A stretch of 64,000 nucleotides of DNA from contig CAWZYM010000311.1 of the NCBI GenBank assembly GCA_963966185.1, forward strand, positions 212,501 to 276,500, given 5' to 3'. Source of the stretch: Rhabditoides inermis. Lineage: Eukaryota > Nematoda > Chromadorea > Rhabditida > Rhabditidae. The translations under genes were made by a program, and so were the position numbers. Below the pieces are notes generated by a model. It had not been told where the DNA came from and ran no database searches. It saw only the letters and a list, made by a program, of their open reading frames with translations. Below are positions 10,728 through 23,275 of the stretch, piece by piece (the first letter of the stretch is position 1; each line of letters opens with the position of its first letter).

Positions 10728-12724
10728 GGTCCCTTCTCTCATAGGCATATCCGATTGTAGCCTCTGCTGTCCCCCCGGACACTCACCCCCTTACACAAGA
10801 CTGATATCACGGGGCGCCGCCCTCTCTGTATTTATGGATTAGCTTTTGGGTCTTGACCCACTGCCTTTCACCACTTTCACTGAGTCGATACTATGTTAGC
10901 GACGAGATGCGTTATGTGTTTGTTTTGATTGGAGCATATTATCATATGTACTGTGTACATTTATTTTTTTCTATGGGAATGCGTGCATTCCGAGATGGGA
11001 TAAAAAGTTTAATAATAGATGGCCGTGTTTCTCTTGCGGTGATATGAGTAGGTTAATGACAGGAAGTGAGAGAGAGAAAGAGACAGAGAGAACCTACATG
11101 AATAGATGGCGAGACTTCAACGGACCCTGAAAATACCTTGATACGTTTATTGAACAACCCATAAAGTTCACAGTCAGTTATTTTTCAATTTGTTCTCCGA
11201 CTTTCCCTTCACTCGACCAGTGTACAAGGAAATTAGGGATTGTAGTCTGTATGGGTAGGCAAGGCTGATTTGATAGGATTTCACGAAATCCGATAATCGT
11301 ATGCGTAAATGGAATGGAAGACGGTACTTTGACTTTGTGAGCGCATTATTGAGGATTTCCTAGAGAAGTTGTCATGTGCGGTAACGATAAGCTCATAATG
11401 CATTTCCGAAATATGAAGTGCAACAAAGTGTGAATACTTTACTATAATGGCTAGGTGTGAATTTGGATAAACTTGAATTCTTTGTTTGTCTAGAAAAATA
11501 TTTTGTAAGTTTTGAAACGCTAAGTGATTTTTTTTGTTACGGATAGCGCGTCAGTTCGATCGAGAGGTGTTTCTTTAGAAAAGTAACATGGGAGTACGAT
11601 GAAGATAACGTTTATGGGGTTGTTAAAAACAACGTGGCAGCCGGACGATAGACTAACGATGTACGCCGACAGTTCAAACAGTCATTCATCCTATCACCTA
11701 CCCTATAGATATAGAGAGATTGTATTCTATCAATCCGAGCATTTACGAGACAGCCATTGACACATGGACTACTTCGGTACACCGGGAGGCAAATAGGATT
11801 CGCTCTACCTTGAGCCCTTGAGCGTATCGGATCGCATAAGTAATCATGCCTACAAACACATTTTGTTTGTTATTGTCCCTTACCAAGAACGTATGACGCA
11901 TGACTACTTTTTTCACACGACTTCTTCTTATATGATTTCGGCGAAAAAGCGTCGATGGAGCCTCGGAATACTTGATATAATTCGGGGCATATGAGATTGC
12001 GGGTAACACGCAAATGTGATACGGTGATTGCATGTTGAGAGAGAGAGAGAGAGAAAGAGAGAAAGAGAGAGAGAGAGAGAGATGACACTCCAACTCCCCG
12101 CCAATCAAATATGCCATGCGATTTACCTCACTAGCGCTCATTTCACTTCTGATTTCGTCAGCCATAGGTGGGTGAGTGCGCCTTATAACCTGCGTGGATT
12201 TTATGATACAGGTGTTTACATGATTTCCCTGTTGACTAGTACTAGTATAATGTCCGACTAAGAATCATTCCACTTCTCACCGTCACCGGAATGATGGTTG
12301 ATGACCGGAATACCGGTATGATGTGTCCATGTGTCATGTGTGACGAGATTATTGAAATAAAAATAAACTGTGACTAACGTGATCCGGCTATCGTCTACGG
12401 TCTACCCCGCTCTCGTATGCGAAAGCTTTCTCCTTTTCCCGAGCCGCGTCCCCGGATCCGCTTATATCTTATATGCCCTCTCTCTCCATCTCTCTCTACC
12501 CCTCTCTCTCTCCCCCTCTCCCTCTCTCCGGCTCATCGAATCATCTCTCTCGCTCACCTGGTATCTGCCGGGGCTGATGTGCTAAGTGGATAATTCAATC
12601 CGCCGCATCTCGCCGACTCCACTCCCCCTTTTCCCCTCTCCTCTTATACAATTAGGATGATTACATGCGTGATTAGAGCGTCTCATAGTGCGGGCAGTCG
12701 CTCTCCTGCCAACTTCGCCACGGC
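10728..12724. other. Intergenic, 2 kb, no gene recognised
   Basis: This is the space between CTH copy 1 and the homeobox gene. It contains a (GA)n tract at 12034-12081 and CT-rich stretches at 12480-12540. No spliceable frame with family motifs was found. Confidence 0.6.
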
Positions 12725-13811
12725 ATGTTCCAGCCTGACGCCAACTTCCCGCCAGATCCCAGCTATTGTGAGTGTGTGCTTCTTTATCGCATCTCATGCT
12801 CCCTTCCAGTCGACGTCCTCTCCTCGCTCCGAATGGTGGGCGTCCCATCTGGATTCGACGGCGCTGACTGTCGACGCAAGCAGCGCAGGAATCGCACCAC
12901 CTTCAGCGCCCAGCAGGTATAGTAAACCGGAATACTCTTATCAGCTGTGGCATACTGTACATACCGTAACCTTGCAGCTGGAGGACCTGGAGTCGGCGTT
13001 CCGGGTGTCGCACTATCCGGACGTGTTTGCTCGGGAGGAGCTGGCGACGCGGTGCGGGCTCACAGAGGCCAGGATACAGGTACGAAAAGGGTTTGGACCA
13101 GTTTACGACCTATAAATAGTAAAAGCAACACTATATTTGCGATAACAGAACAAACTATGCAAGACAGAGAAAGGAGAAGCCGTTTCGGGAGTTGCTATAG
13201 ACAAAGTTAGACCGATGAACCGATGGACTATTCGACCAATTTCGATTTTTCCGATTCTAGCGCGGTACTAAAACAAACCATGCGGCGCTGCCGCGCCGAT
13301 TGTAGTTCTGTGTTTTGCAGGTGTGGTTCCAGAACCGTCGCGCCAAATGGCGGAAGTGCGATCGAACCGACAGAACACACGTACAGGTTAGACGAGGATT
13401 AGCTTGTACTATGTACTTACGCTGTTATCAAGCTTTCCATTTTGAGGGATACAAAATCGGTTTATGGTTAGATAGCCGTCTAATTCTAATACTTAGTACT
13501 TGAGTTCTGTTTCGATGCCAGAATTGAACTTTTAGAATTACAAGATTACAATCCCTTTTCAGCAACCCTCTCTTCTCCTGCCAACCCAACCGATGGACCT
13601 GCTCGCTCAGCTCGGTCTCTCGCCCTCTCCCCTACCAGCATCCCCTAACCCCACAGGCCCCGCCCCCGCTGGCCCCGCCCCCGACTTGCAGGACTCGCTG
13701 CAGCAGTTGCTGGCTATGGTGGCGAGTAGCAAGGGGGAGGAGGAGGGGACGGAGGAGGAGGAGAAGCCACTCGATCTGTGTGTCGGCCGGAAGCGGGAGC
13801 AGCGCAAGTAG
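12725..13811 (+). CDS. drgx: Paired-like (Q50) homeobox transcription factor, DRGX-like
   Basis: Five exons (12725-12767, 12810-12916, 12978-13079, 13321-13380 or -13386, 13563-13811) give 186-188 aa. The homeodomain runs from [15 protein letters not shown] (about residue 36) through [13 protein letters not shown] and LTEARIQ to [12 protein letters not shown], with Gln at homeodomain position 50, so it binds TAAT-type sites as a nuclear regulator. [11 protein letters not shown] directly before helix 1 is the part I associate with DRGX rather than ALX, VSX or UNC-42. The C-terminus is Pro-rich (GPAPAGPAP), then acidic, and ends [14 protein letters not shown], where PLDLC fits the CtBP-binding PxDLS motif. 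The 42-nt intron 1 is also open in frame. Class call is from memory. Confidence 0.85.
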
Positions 13812-14118
13812 AGTGCACATGAACCAGTCAATGATTCTTCCATGCCGTTTTCCATGTCCACCCAGTGATCTCTCTCGTCCGATTGTATTTGTGTTTCAAT
13901 GATTTGTTCCTTGTAAAAGTGTTGTCACCAAAACGACAATGTAGAGTGAATGAAAGGATATCTCGAGATACGTTGCTTGGGTATGCCGCACGTCCAGCGA
14001 TTTTCCAACGATTTTACCCAGGTGTCATGTGTGGCGAACCCTGCTACAGACTGTCACCAAATTATCATATTTACTAACAAAAACAAAGTAAAACATGGAA
14101 TTCCATACATCACAGAAC

Positions 14119-15097
14119 CTATGGGATGGCTATACGGAGTGCCTGCTGAATGTCGGCGATGAGGTCGTCTGCGTCCTCCACTCCAACCGAAAGACGCACC
14201 AGGCTGTCAGTGATGCCGAGAGAGGAGCGAACCTGGAGAGAAAGGGGGTCAGGACGAAAAGCGCTAAATAATGTACTTTATCTTATGCGAACTGGGTGAA
14301 ACGTAGTTCAGCCTTGGTCAACTTGAAGTATTTTCACCACTACCTCAGGGGCGACGGATCCGTGTGACATGACACATGGAAGAGCGGCCATCGACTCGAA
14401 GCCGCCAAGCGATTCCGCCAGATGGAAGATCTGAAAACGGTTCATCTACGTTTCAGGAGCTAGTAAAATAGGACCGCTGGTGAGTCTATGTAATGCTTTT
14501 TTGAAACAATGTCAATGTCAAACGAGCCTTCAATGAAGAGAGGAACATCCTCGTGTGCTCTCCGTCTCCTTTCAGGTAGAAGGAGATCATTCCGGACATT
14601 CCCTTGGTCTGCTTCTTGTGAATGAGGTGCTGGGGGTGCGACGGCAGCTCCGGATAGAGAACCTTCTCGATGCGCTCGTTGCCCTCCAGGAAAGTAGCCA
14701 CAGCCATCGCATTCTCCATGTGAGACTTCATGCGAAGGTGCAGCGTCTTCAGACCGCGGTTCACCAGGTAGCAATCGAACGCCGAAGGCACGCCTCCGAC
14801 AGCTGAAATGCATAGTTGTTTTGTTCATGAGAACTCGAGAAGGAAAATATAAAGGAAAATTACAGTGCTGCCACAACCTGCCACAACTCCATTTACACAA
14901 CAGCTGATTCAGGATTCAGGGTTCAAAATAGTGAACCTGTTTTTTTATGAACAAACCTTTCTGCTGGAAGAGTATGTGGTCTCGGAGCGTGTCGGAATCG
15001 GTGAGGGCAGCTCCCATGACCACATCCGAGTGGCCGTTGATGTACTTGGTGCAAGAGTGCACCACAATGTCTGCACCCAACGACAGCGGACGCTGAA

Positions 15098-15137
<40 letters not shown>

Positions 15138-16254
15138 ATCCGCATACCTGGAAGTAGGGCGTCATGAACGTGTTGTCCACCACCACCACAATCTCCTGGT
15201 TGAACTTGTTGACCGCTTCGCAGACTGCTTCGATGTCGACCACCTTCAGGAGGGGATTCGTGGGAGACTCCAGCCACACCATCTGAAAGAAATCAGTATA
15301 AGAGGATATGAACACGAGTATGGAAGTGTTCGGGAGGGGACTCGTGGCCAGCCACACCAGCTGAAACTTCAGGACCATCTAAGATTTCGACGCGCTCGTT
15401 TCCCTCCGTCGCCACAGCCGTAGCCTTCCCAATGTTAGACGTTTTATCGCATGAACAACTCAATTGTCTACCTTTGTATTCTGCTTGAGAGCGTTGGACA
15501 AGTTGTCAGTGTCGGTGAGATCGACGTATTCCACCTGCACCCCGTAGTTGGGCGAGATCACGCTGTTCAGTTGACGGGACGTACCTGCAAATATGATGAT
15601 AAGACTGTTTGGAAGAGACTATCCGTATGTTCAACTCGCCAAAAACAGAAAACTGTCCCACCTCCATATATATCCTCCGAGCAGATGATGTGATCGCCCG
15701 TCTTCAACAAGTTCAGCACGGCGTTCGACGCGGCCAGGCCCGAGCCGAACATGGCGCCTGTACATTTTCTTTCTCTCTCCTTCCCTCCCTCCCTTCATCC
15801 CTTCCTCTACCTCCCCCTCTCTATCTCCCCCTCTCCCTCTCTCTCTCCACTCACAATACTTTGCATTCTCCAGCGCAGCGAGGTTCGCTTGCAGCACATC
15901 GCGAGTCGGATTGCCCGACCGACCATACGCGTGGCCCTCAAGAAACAAGAAGAGTCGAGATGGAAACAACTTCCCACTCACAATCGGTTCTCCGGGCGCG
16001 GGCTGTTTGTAGGAGGTGGCGAGAGAGATCGGAGGAACGATCTGCGTGAATTGAATAAGTGAGTAGAATATATGCAGAACCTGCGTGTTAGGTTAGACCC
16101 TTGCCGACCTGCTCGCTCTCTTTTCTAGTACTCTCCATTGATGAGGATTGAGGAATGAACCACGACTCACCTGCCACATCTCCCACTGTTCGGGTCTCTG
16201 TCCTGCGTGGATGGCAGCTGTGCCGAAGCCAGCGAAACCAGAAGAGGACGACAT
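14119..16254 (-). CDS. cth-2: Cystathionine gamma-lyase, copy 2
   Basis: Ten exons (16171-16254, 15982-16041, 15855-15936, 15662-15757, 15472-15584, 15148-15282, 14957-15092, 14528-14802, 14344-14430, 14119-14232) give 393 aa. The same landmarks as copy 1 are present: [67 protein letters not shown], the PLP-lysine segment [16 protein letters not shown], and a C-terminus with [13 protein letters not shown]. It has three more introns than copy 1. Exon 8 is almost base-for-base the copy 1 sequence, while the remaining exons are clearly diverged, suggesting local gene conversion. The donor after exon 8 is GC (AAG|GCTCGT), needed to keep frame. No active-site loss is seen, so both copies look functional. 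Confidence 0.92.
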
Positions 16255-17035
16255 ATGAAACAATGAAACACATAAAAAGTAAAGGTATCCCCCATAAAAT
16301 AGTTCACTCTGCGGAAGGGGTCGAAGGAAGACTATGAAACTACATCAAAGCCCAACGATTTGTCCAACTACAAATGAAACACGCAGGTTTATGCAAACGC
16401 GAATCTAGAATTAGGTAGTCGATCAGTAGGGCAGGACAACAGGTAGAATTGATGACACAAAGTGCACTAGCTGATTAGAAAATGTCAGCACTCGGAAAGT
16501 GAGAGAGAGACACACTCACAAAACAACACAACATCCGACCAAGCGATATCTCTCTCGTTCTCTCGAGCTGCTCTCTTGACTCTTGAGTTTTGGGGTTGAG
16601 TGTAACACATTCAAAGTTCTGTGGAAATGCGTTACCTCGATAACATAAATAATATGATGGTCAGCCGATGTAACGCGAGAGAAAGGTTTATTACGACGAT
16701 CCGACGTTTCGTCTTTATTGTATCATCACTATCATGAATGATAAACCAAGAACTACGCTTCACACTATCACACTTCCGTTCCACTCACACTCATGTCATG
16801 GCCATGCATTCACACCGAATCAAAATGACATTTCAAGCATGAATAGTAATTACAAAGTGAACGCTCCTATCAGTGTTATCTTCACATTCCTCCTCTGTAT
16901 CGCACACATTCACACAAAAAATAGTTGTCATGCTTTATGTAAGCGTGCAGATTCATTCGCAGATTTCTAGTAAACGATTCTCTTTCTCTAAGAGTTTACA
17001 ATGTAACTTTAACTTGTAAGTAACGGGTGAGACTT
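16255..17035. other. Intergenic, AT-rich, no gene recognised
   Basis: Spacer between the start of CTH copy 2 and the 3' end of the sphingomyelin synthase-like gene, both on the minus strand. Only short, motif-free frames are present. Confidence 0.6.
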
Positions 17036-17713
17036 CTACATGTGAGTCTTGATTCGGTGGTTTGTGAAGAATATAGCGAGTCGACCGGCTTTCGTATCCG
17101 AACGCATGTAGGAGAAGTTATCGAAGAATCGGACAAAACACTGGAAAATATATGAAACATTGCAATAAAATGAACAAACAATCGTTGATGTAAACAAGTA
17201 AACAAGTAAACTAACTGACAAATACCTCGGGATATGCGAATGGCCACGAAAGAAGATTAGGGATCTTCCCAGCTGGCACATTCTTCTCGCACTCGAATAG
17301 CGTCCAAAAGATGAGCAGTCTAGGTATACTGTAGACTACTGTATCGCCTAGGTATACGGTACCTCCGAAACGCGCGTGCCTTTGTGCGCTGCTCGTGCGG
17401 CACGGCACAAAACGCATGGTAGAGGCTGGAAATGGTACGGTATTCTGAATGGATACGGTAGCTACAGTATACCTGAAAATGAGCGAGCTGATCCAGTATC
17501 CCATTATGACATCGACCGAGTAGTGAGCACGCGAGAGAATCGCGCAAAGGGCGCCAGTCATACAGGCTGAAAAGTAAACAAACGAGTACACAAGTAAACA
17601 ACTCACTTGCGACCATGACGACTCTAATCGGCCACAGAGCGTTGGATGTGTAAGTGTTCATGAAGAAACAAGCGAGAGAGATGATGGTGGTGTGGCCTGG
17701 AGAGAGAGAGGGT

Positions 17714-17753
<40 letters not shown>

Positions 17754-18050
17754 AGAGAAAGAGGGGAGAGAGAGAGAGAGAAAGAGATGTGCACCTGAGA
17801 AAAGCATGTCTCCACAGTAGAGCTTTCCCGCAGAGTCCTCCATTTGCAGACCGAGCTGAAAAAACCCATTCGATTTGAAAAAAGAAGAAAAAAGAAAAAG
17901 AAACCCACATTTGTGAATATGATGAGAGCCTTTTTCAAGTAGAGTTCCAGCGGGTAGTTTGTGCTCTGTTCGGGAGGATAGCACAGTCTGGAGAATTACC
18001 GTCTGCTCTTCCTCTCCCTCCCTCTCTCCCGCCCTCTCTCCCCCTCCTCC

Positions 18051-18083
<33 letters not shown>

Positions 18084-19557
18084 TCTCTTTCTCTCTCTCT
18101 TTTTCTCTCCCTCCCTCTCTCTCCCTCTCTTTCTCTCGCTCACTCCTCATTGTCCTTGTATCCTGGTGGTAGATGAGTGACCGCAATGGATAGAGCACGC
18201 ATGATGAACACCACTGTACCAATGGCGAACATTCGACGAACCACGATGAACCTGTGACGTCATCCTCTCTCCCCCCTCTTCTCTCTCTCTCCCTCTCTCT
18301 CTCCCTCCCTCTCGCACCTGTGCTTGTGTAGAACAACGAGAAAGACGAGTGAGAATCCCGATCCGATCATCACCGCCCAATCCAGAATATGGAGGAAGAG
18401 CTTCTGAATGATAACATTATTCAAGTTTTTTAATCTTCTCGAACATCTTCCTCGACGAGTGCGTGTAGAAGATCCGGCAGGGGGTGTCTGAAGTTGAAAG
18501 TACAGTACTCTATAGTATACTACAGTATACCTGCTGATGATATCAGACGCCACTGCTAGCGCGAGTTGATTGCACATCACAGCGGTGAGAAACGCCAGAC
18601 CCACCTGATTCACGTAAAATCAATAAATCGATGAATTCATACTTACAACAACAGTCTTGCCGATCTCTGCCTTGTAGCGCAGCGTCGGTTTCACTGCAAC
18701 AACCAGCTAGGTATACGGTACTCTACCGTACCCTGCTCATGATGCACACTGGACGTGACATGATTCCGCTCCCACGAGCGCGTCTCCGTGGACGGATCAT
18801 ACGGCGGCGTTTCCGAGTCGAGCGATCTAGGTATACGGTAGATACAGTACCCCGGGCTACCGTACCGCGCCATGATGAGAGCGGCAATGGAAGTGACACC
18901 GAGCATGTTGCGCGCGCCACCGGGTTGGGTTGCTGGAAGGATGGAGTTGATGGGGGAGGAGTGGATTGGGATTGGATGAGATTGGATGGGATTGGATGGG
19001 ATTGGATGGGGATTGGAAGGATTGAGTAAACGCACTGCTCTGCTCCAGGTAGCTGCCGGTGTTGACGGCGTGCATGAGGTGCTCCTTGGACGGGGTGAGC
19101 GGCAGGTCCCGAGGGGGCAAGGAACACTCCTTCGAGGCATCCTGAAACACCACATCCCAGTTGCGGACAGTCATCAACACGCACCCCCGCGGTCTCCTTC
19201 GACTTGGGCACGACGAGGATCTCCTTCGAGGTCACCACCGCCTTCACGTCGGACGTCTCCCGAGATGCAGGCTCCTTCGAGGCCTTTTCCTTAGAAGCAT
19301 TCTCTTTGGAAGGCGCTTCATTCATAACCTTCCCCTTGGAAGACATCTCCTTCGAAGGAGCTTCATTCAAAGCCTTCTCCATGGAAGCCTCGTTCAAAGG
19401 CTTCTCCTTCGAAGGCGTATCCTTCGAGTCGATCCGAACCATCCGCACCTTCACATCTAACGGCACCTGATCCTGAGTGGATACGACTGTCACAAAGCCA
19501 TGGAACAAGCTCCACCTTATTGGGTGGATCGAGGGCATTGGCAGGCACTTTGTGCAT
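17036..19557 (-). CDS. Sphingomyelin synthase-like (SMS/SMSr) membrane enzyme with a long N-terminal extension
   Basis: Sixteen exons join in frame from ATG at 19557 (19516-19557, 19185-19472, 19036-19141, 18851-18932, 18732-18826, 18647-18693, 18531-18604, 18445-18487, 18318-18403, 18144-18251, 17909-17987, 17795-17855, 17607-17696, 17473-17566, 17226-17319, 17036-17140) to 497 aa. The second half carries the family pattern: PLPDLLHALVEED, several membrane spans, RRMFAIGTVVF, CGDMLFSGHT and SRAHYSVDVIMGYW, which supply the catalytic His-His-Asp expected of phosphocholine/phosphoethanolamine transfer to ceramide in Golgi, ER or plasma membrane. The first 200 residues are hydrophilic with repeated SKE/NEAPSKE units. 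One junction (18827-18850) would be a 24-nt intron and may instead be coding. Substrate choice cannot be told from sequence. Confidence 0.85.
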
Positions 19558-19927
19558 GTCGACCACTCGATGGGAGGAGAGGAGAGGGAATGACATGACT
19601 CCATCTTCCCAACCCAACACACACTTTCTCCCGACTTGACCCAATTCCATTTCATCGTTCTGACATATCATGCGTCGGTGTATCGCATCAAACAACGGTT
19701 TCAATTCACACATTTATATTCCAAGTTCATAATAAAATAGAAATTAAAGTCTGAGCCATATAAAGTATGCCATGCAAATCTCTCGTATCCCACCAAAGAG
19801 ACAACAAATTTAACAATCAGAAAATAGGAGAAGCACTATAGCTAAAGACACCGTACACCGTATCCACACACTACAGTAACCAGGATTACCGTAGTCCAGT
19901 CAACCTAGTCTACAGTATTGGAAGTGT

Positions 19928-22900
19928 TTACTGGAAGGCCTGGAGTCCGGTGATGGCGCGACCGAGGATAAGGGCGTGGATGTCGTTGGTTCCTGAAGGG
20001 AATCGCTCTCTCTCTCTCTCTCTCTCTCTTCTCTTCTCTCTCTCCCCCTCTCTTTTCCCCTCCTCCACTCACCCTCGTACGTGTTGACAGTCTCCAGATT
20101 GATCATGTGCCTGATAATGTGATACTCGTCCGCGATTCCATTCGCTCCCAGAATATCACGAGCCTGAACAGAAATGAAAAAAGAGTTATCCCAGTCACAG
20201 AAAAAAATACGCTTCATCCAAAATTTAAAAAATACACCCAAAACACAACTTCAATTGCACCCCTTTTTTCATCAAAATATGAAACCTTGTCTACAGTCCC
20301 GCCCCTGCTGACCCCGCCCCCCGCGTACCTTGCGCGCAATGTCCAGCGCCTTTCCGCAGTTGTTCCTCTTGAGCACAGACACCATCTCCGGCGTGGAGAG
20401 ACCCTGGTCCTGCAATGGAAGCGAGCATCAGGCCCCGCCCCTTCTGGCCCCGCCCACCTTGAGCTGGGACACGCGGAGGGCGCCCTGCAGTCCGAGGGTG
20501 ATCTCGGTGAGCATGTCGGCAAACTTGAGCTGGATCAGCTGGTTGCCGGCCAGGGGACCGCGGAACTGAATCCTGAAACACAGAACAACCATCAATAAGA
20601 ATATAAAAAGGTCATAAAGTCAAGCTTATAAGGCCAAGATGTCACCGTAATTGTGATCAAAAACCACTACTGTTTACAACAAAAACTAACACATAGAGTA
20701 CATGAACACTAATTGCAAATGTCCTTTGCTCGCTCACCTGTCGCAGGCGTACTGTCGGGAGAGATGGAAGCACTCCTCGGCCGCCCCCAGGGCGCCCCAC
20801 GCGATGCCCAGACGGGCATTGTTCAGACAGTAGAACGGACCGGCAAGGCCCTTCGCCTAGAACCGAGAAAATGTGCGATACTCACAATTCAACAAGCAAT
20901 CATTAAGAAAAAAAATCCCCATCTACCAATCCACCGTATAAACCCCACAATACGGAAAAATCCAAATGAGTACATTCTATCAATCAATAAATCAATACCC
21001 GCTCACCTTGGGCAGCATGTTCGCCTCGGGCACCGGCACCTCGTCCATCGCAATCTGGCCAGTGATCGAGGCGCTGCAATACAACATGTCACTTATGGTA
21101 TCCAATTGAATAAACCTAAATAAGAAAAGCACTGTGACATTACACCAACACGACAATTGATCGACATACTTTTCACGTGAAACATACATCTCTCAAATAG
21201 TTCATCAGTCCCACTCACCGCAGCGAGAGCTTGCCCTCAATCTTGGGCGTCGTCAGACCGTCCATGCCCTTCTCCAGGATGAATCCCTGCAGGGAATACA
21301 CATTAGACCACGCCTCCACAAGCTCCGCCCCCTCACCTTGATGGCGTTGTCGTGTCTGTCGCTCCTGGCCCACACGACCATCACATCGGCCACGGGGCTG
21401 TTGCTGATCCACGTCTTGGTTCCAGACAGCTTGTACGTCTTCGTCTTCTCGTCCCACCTGCAACAATAGTATAATGCACGAATTGTAGGCAAAAAAACAC
21501 ATCAACAAACAAATACCCTCACTAATATCTTTCACTATTAGAACAATAGCCGAGACACGGTTTCATCATAATCTGAGAGGTAGTCGCACCGGAAAAGCGA
21601 AAATCATATACAAACTCAATCTCCCCTTCACCTCTCCCTCTATTTCAGCAGACATGAATGGACAATTCACTCCCACAAATAAAATGTTTCTCAAACCAAT
21701 TAGGCAACGTGCAACGATGACAATGGACATATCCTTGATGTTGCCATGAAACAATGTACTATGTACTGCACACCCCCCATGCCTCACTTCGCCTTGGTCT
21801 CCATGCCGGCGGGGTTGGAGCCGTGGTTGGGCTCGGTGAGGCCAAAGCAGCCCACCAGCTCTCCGGCAGCCAGACCCGGAAGGTACTTCTGCTTCTGCTC
21901 CTCCGAACCTACAATTTATTCAATCACAACAACAAAATTATAGATAATTGAATAAAAAGAATACAAATGTAACATACCAAACTGGTGAATGGGTCCAATG
22001 ACGAGACTGGTCTGGACAGACATGGTCGACCTGCGAGACTGGCATACACCTCATTCCGTACTCTCTCTCTTTCTCTCTCTCCCTCCCCCCACCTGTATCC
22101 CGAGTCCACCCTCTCCACTTCCCTGGCGATCAGACCGTAGCCAGTCGTCGACGTGCCAGCACACCCGTAGCCCTAGAACATGACGTCATCCCCTCCATCC
22201 TTCCTCCTTCCCTCCCTCTCTCCCTCTCATCCCTCCCTCTCCACCCCCCTCCCTTTCCCACCTCATAGGGAGCTCCGAGCAGTCCCATCTTGCCCATCTC
22301 CGGAATCAGGGTCGGGTCGTAGGCTAAAACGTAACAAATGCGTTTCATGTCATGAAGAATGGTTAATAAAGACATCGATTAACTACAAAGTTCATAATCA
22401 TAACACGACGTACTCTCGTTCCTGTATGCCTCGCGGACGCGGGGGAGGAGCTTCTGCTGGCAGTAGTCCCTCGACTGTTCCATCAGAGTGCGCTCCTCCT
22501 CCGTCAGCTGAGACGACACATCGAACGCGTCCTTCCAGTTGAACGTCGCCACGCCTGTAACGACAACGACATCTACCAAGTCAACTCATGTATACTTGTA
22601 CGTTTCATCAAAACAGTCCAACATCGGTTTTCGATATCTGAGTCCAGGTAAAGAGCAATTGTGGTCACGACTGTATCTCTCATACTCATTCAGGTACCAG
22701 GTAATGGAATGTTCTCATACACCTCGCTTCGAGGTGAGCTTTTGAGAATTGTGCCTACTAATCGGTAATCTGCAATTTTTCTCGCACCTTCCGCACTATC
22801 CGGAATGATAAATTGACAATGACCATAGCAACGCCCACATCCTGAACCTTATGGAAAGAACTCAACCCTCACACATCCAAGGATAGTCCTGATAAAAGAT

Positions 22901-23275
22901 AACATCCTGCTCAACATCGCTCAACTCTTCAGCTCTCCACCCTTGCCACGTGCCACTCACCTGTTTTTTGGTTCCACTCATTTGCGATAAGTTACACGGT
23001 GCGCATAAAATGCGGGGTCAATGTGTGATTGCAATTCGTCCCTTACTTTCTTTAGATAATCACACATTACAGATCGTTTTTTTATTTGAAAAAAGGAAAA
23101 ATATACTTCTGTCAAATACGTATCACACTAAAATTTAGTTGCCATATAATTTTTACACATAATCTCGGGTCGGCAGAGTGAATATAATAAGTATAATAAA
23201 CATAACTCAAACCAACTGACCACGAGTGGCGGTGGCGTTGAGAGAGTGGGTGAGGCGGGAGAACCGGGACAGCAT
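19928..23275 (-). CDS. gcdh-1: Glutaryl-CoA dehydrogenase, mitochondrial
   Basis: Fourteen exons (first 23221-23275, last 19928-19992) give 412 aa. GCDH is a mitochondrial matrix FAD enzyme that oxidises and decarboxylates glutaryl-CoA to crotonyl-CoA in lysine and tryptophan breakdown. The Arg/Ser-rich start [18 protein letters not shown] fits a matrix-targeting peptide. Landmarks are [67 protein letters not shown] and the C-terminal [18 protein letters not shown], whose Glu is the family's catalytic base. The ATG lies directly at a TTGTAG acceptor, a possible trans-splice site. Introns of 40-270 nt carry CT/GA tracts. Confidence in family is high; the symbol is by analogy. Confidence 0.93.
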
